Assembly (NCBI GenBank): GCA_913057945.1
Contig: CAJXOF010000002.1
Coordinates: 186,001 to 250,000 of the forward strand
Length of the DNA: 64,000 nucleotides
Reading direction: 5' to 3'
Source of the DNA: an uncultured Hyphomonadaceae bacterium
GTDB taxonomy: Bacteria; Pseudomonadota; Alphaproteobacteria; Caulobacterales; Hyphomonadaceae
Below are positions 62,134-64,000 of this stretch, piece after piece (within the stretch, counting starts at the first letter, position 1; every line of letters begins with the position of its first letter). The notes under the pieces are model-generated. The model had not been told where the DNA came from and made no database searches. It saw nothing but the letters and a program-made list of their open reading frames with translations. A program made the translations under genes and the position numbers.

Positions 62134-62412
62134 ATGACCCAGGCAGCTTCCAGTTCCGGCCGTTTCAACATCGCAGAGGCGCTTTCGAGTGCGCTCAGCC
62201 TTGTGGCCCAGCTGTGCATCGGGCTCTTGCTGGTCCTGTTTGCCAGCCTTCTCGCCGTCATGACGGCCATTGCAGGCGTGCTACTGGCATCGGCTGCCCT
62301 GTTCATGCGGTATGCGGGTCGCAAGGGATCGCGCCCGGCCGCGCCCGAGTCAGCTGACGAGCCGCTTACCCTGGACGCGCGTCGTACGCCACGTGGCTGG
62401 ACCGTCGAATAG
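62134..62412 (+). CDS. Small membrane protein of unknown function
   Basis: 92 residues. Two hydrophobic helices joined in one long stretch, about residues 17-58 (LSLVAQLCIGLLLVLFASLL and onward), then a basic segment (RYAGRKGSRP) and an acidic, Pro-rich tail. GAGAGAG precedes the ATG. No known domain. It lies upstream of the TGTCCGTAA repeat cluster and the BlaI gene on the same strand. Confidence 0.6.
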   Translation: MTQAASSSGRFNIAEALSSALSLVAQLCIGLLLVLFASLLAVMTAIAGVLLASAALFMRYAGRKGSRPAAPESADEPLTLDARRTPRGWTVE

Positions 62413-62448
62413 GCCCACTTGACCGGGACGGGAGACGCCTGCGGACCC

Positions 62449-62491
62449 TGTCCGTAAATGTGTCCGTAACCTGTCCGTAAAGTATCCATAA
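62449..62491 (+). repeat. Helically phased TGTCCGTAA repeats
   Basis: TGTCCGTAA occurs at 62449, 62461 and 62472, with a degenerate fourth copy (TATCCATAA) at 62483: period 12, 11 and 11 bases, about one turn of DNA. It lies between the small membrane gene and the BlaI-type regulator, about 95 bases upstream of its -35 box. It is probably a protein-binding array; no known iteron or regulator of that sequence comes to mind. Confidence 0.55.
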
Positions 62492-62579
62492 ATCACGGGA
62501 AAAAGTCCGGAGGGAGTCCGTTATTTTTGGACTTTCGAGCCGTTTTGCGGGCCTGGAAATTCGCAGAGAAAGGTTTCAT

Positions 62580-62608
62580 TTGACATGAGTACGCTACATT
62601 TGTAGTGA
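62580..62608 (+). promoter_or_regulatory. Promoter and BlaI-type operator
   Basis: A perfect -35 box TTGACA (62580-62585), 17 bases, then a weak -10 TAGTGA (62603-62608). The spacer and -10 overlap the palindrome CTACATTTGTAG (62594-62605), a good match to the TACA/TGTA half-sites of BlaI/MecI operators. Autoregulation of the blaI-like gene is inferred. Confidence 0.7.
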
Positions 62609-62635
62609 GTGGGTGACCAACTTAGCGAGATTGCC

Positions 62636-63019
62636 ATGTCCCAACCCAATCCCTCCGAACTCGCCGTGCTGAAACACCTCTGGTCTGCCGGCCCGCAAAG
62701 CGCGCGGGAAGTGCATGAGGTCATCGGCCCCGCGCAAGGCTGGAAGCCCTCCACCACGCGCACCGTCATAGCGCGCATGGAAGAGAAGGGATGGGTCATG
62801 CGGGCCGACGTGCACGGCATGGCGGTCTTTACCGCCGCGCTTGACCGGACGGCGACGCTTGGCGGTCTTGTCCGGCATCTTGCCCGCCAGGTGCTGGACA
62901 TGGACGGACCCTTGCCTGCGGCGCTGTTTGCCGAGAGTCCGCACCTGTCGGATGCTGAACTCGACGAGCTTGACGCCATCATCAATGCTGCCGCCGGCGA
63001 CACGGAGGACAAGGCATGA
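62636..63019 (+). CDS. BlaI/MecI/CopY-family transcriptional repressor
   Basis: 127 residues from ATG 62636. Winged-helix N-terminus: PSELAVLKHLWSAGPQSARE, GWKPSTTRTVIARMEEKGWV with recognition helix, and dimerisation helices in the second half (LVRHLARQVLDMDGPLPAAL). An operator of the expected type lies on its promoter. Its stop overlaps the start of the M56 peptidase gene (ATGA), the classic sensor/repressor pairing. Targets outside this pair are not visible in the window. Confidence 0.9.
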   Translation: MSQPNPSELAVLKHLWSAGPQSAREVHEVIGPAQGWKPSTTRTVIARMEEKGWVMRADVHGMAVFTAALDRTATLGGLVRHLARQVLDMDGPLPAALFAESPHLSDAELDELDAIINAAAGDTEDKA

Positions 63020-64000
63020 GCCTGCTCGGACTGGTTTGTCTCGCCCTTGGCTGGAGCGCTGCGCTCTGGCTGCTCGCCACCGCACTGTGCGCGCTCCGGC
63101 CCTCGCCGAAGATGGCACAGGCTATCTGGCGCGGTGCCGCCGCGCTCATGTTCGCCCCATTACTCGCGTCTGCCTTCATGCCTGGCCTCAGCCAGGTTGC
63201 CGGACAGGCGCTGCCGGATATGCCTGTGATGGAGGCGCTCAGGGTTCAGCCGGGGGCCGACTTTGTTGAAGCGGCCCAACCCTCCTTCCGTATGCCGTCA
63301 ATTGAGACGATGATCCTGTGGGGACTTGTGGCGGGGTGGAGCGTGCGTGGGCTCTTCTGGGTCATGGGGCAGGCGCGGCTACAGCGGCTGAAGCAGACAT
63401 CCCGCCCGGTTGTGCGTCCAGTCCGTCATTGGGCCGATGCCATCGGGTTGCGGCGCGTTCCGGATGTGCGTGTCATCCCGCACGGCGCGCCCTTTCTTGC
63501 GGGCATTTTGCGCCCGGTGATCTTCATTCCGGCGGCGCTGATCTCGAAACAGCACACACCCCAGATCATTGTGCACGAATTGGTTCACCTGAAGCGGGGA
63601 GACCTGCTGACCCGGCCCTTCGACCGTATGGTCGCAGACCTCTTCTGGTTCTCGCCTTTCGCCTGGGCCATCCGCGAACGGCTCGACTATTGGCGTGAAG
63701 CCATTGTCGACGAAGAGACAGCGGACCTGACCGGGGACCGGATCGCCTATGCTCGGGCCCTGACCCAGGTCGCGCGACATGCCCGGCCCGCGCTGATCCT
63801 GCCGGTTGCCGCATTCACCCTCAAGAAGGAAGGAACCCTGAAAATGCGCCTGACTCAATTGCTGAGTGAAACACCGCGTCGTCCGAAACGCCTTGGCCTT
63901 GCCGTGGTCGCTGCGCTCGCGCTCGCCACGCCGCTCGCCCTTGCGCAGGGATCCCTGATCCGCGGCGCGGCCGTTCTGCCTGCCGACACAATTGCCTACA
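63016..64000 (+). CDS. M56-family membrane metallopeptidase (BlaR1-like), cut by window end
   Basis: 328 codons to the window edge. Three or four N-terminal helices, then the zinc site His187 in IIVHELVHLKRGDLL (HExxH) and DYWREAIVDEETADL with the Glu ligand. After the protease part comes a further helix (LAVVAALALATPLALAQG). Such proteins sense a signal and cleave the cognate BlaI repressor. Whether a penicillin-binding sensor domain follows cannot be seen. GGAGGAC precedes the ATG; overlap with blaI by 4 bases. Confidence 0.9.
   Translation, partial: MSLLGLVCLALGWSAALWLLATALCALRPSPKMAQAIWRGAAALMFAPLLASAFMPGLSQVAGQALPDMPVMEALRVQPGADFVEAAQPSFRMPSIETMILWGLVAGWSVRGLFWVMGQARLQRLKQTSRPVVRPVRHWADAIGLRRVPDVRVIPHGAPFLAGILRPVIFIPAALISKQHTPQIIVHELVHLKRGDLLTRPFDRMVADLFWFSPFAWAIRERLDYWREAIVDEETADLTGDRIAYARALTQVARHARPALILPVAAFTLKKEGTLKMRLTQLLSETPRRPKRLGLAVVAALALATPLALAQGSLIRGAAVLPADTIAY

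Noticed and set aside
1..64000. tRNA, rRNA, CRISPR arrays, transposases, integrases, att sites
   Set aside because: I looked for cloverleaf-like segments with TTCGAATC-type T-loops, regularly spaced repeats and transposase motifs and found none that hold up; by-eye search can miss diverged cases.

Overview
The window reads as a GC-rich chromosomal segment of an alphaproteobacterium. Gene content (UrcA protein, bacteriophytochrome with an HWE-type kinase module, OmpW porin, intracellular PHA depolymerase, GTTC-N7-GTTC LexA box, many ATGA stop/start overlaps, leaderless-looking promoters) suggests a member of the Hyphomonadaceae/Caulobacterales; this is inference from gene families, not a database match. 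No tRNA, rRNA, CRISPR array, insertion sequence, phage or plasmid gene was seen. Coding density is very high and the order looks like stable core genome, apart from the lipid synthase block.

Layout. 1-9.4 kb: a truncated PHA depolymerase, small membrane proteins, a TetR regulator with an operator on its own promoter, an iron-type alcohol dehydrogenase, OmpW, an orphan double-ATPase of the peptide ABC type, MotA and an endonuclease/phosphatase-fold protein. 9.4-14.7 kb: CPA1 antiporter, YgjP-like metallopeptidase, a large lipoprotein, a YmdB-like phosphodiesterase. 14.7-23.3 kb: a light-related group (heme oxygenase overlapping a bacteriophytochrome; a photolyase/cryptochrome gene under a LexA box) with peroxiredoxin, SixA, UrcA and a glycosyltransferase. 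23.3-28.4 kb: two acyl-CoA dehydrogenases around a small membrane protein, a DUF2853 protein with a histone-H1-like tail, and an FMN-binding glutamate-synthase-like protein. 28.5-32.4 kb: otsA-otsB-GH15, a trehalose operon with ATGA overlaps. 32.5-36.5 kb: the Anbu proteasome-like operon (CP-ATP-grasp, alpha-E, transglutaminase, Anbu). Facing it, 36.5-39.5 kb: an operon of a RimK-like ligase, a 7TM inactive transglutaminase and a retropepsin-like protease.

39.97-53.7 kb is the most notable region: a complete, compact PUFA/'secondary lipid' synthase: pfaD (enoyl reductase), pfaA (KS-AT-ACP-ACP), a ketoreductase reading frame, pfaC (KS-CLF-AT-DH-DH with the PfaB-type AT built in) and a convergent phosphopantetheinyl transferase (PfaE type). 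The ketoreductase has no credible start codon or ribosome binding site, but its frame is open back through the end of pfaA and is exactly the -1 frame of pfaA. The overlap contains the heptamer T TTT TTT two codons before the pfaA stop. A -1 frameshift there would give a KS-AT-ACP-ACP-KR protein of about 1794 residues, the normal PfaA architecture. I regard this as a candidate programmed frameshift (or transcriptional slippage); a homopolymer sequencing error must be excluded.

53.8-64 kb: DusA, ComM/YifB, a soluble hybrid histidine kinase overlapping an AmpG-like transporter, a SnoaL-like lipoprotein, a one-domain voltage-gated cation channel with an unusual filter (TMDGW), a TerB/J-domain protein, and a BlaI/M56-protease pair with a palindromic operator, cut by the window end.
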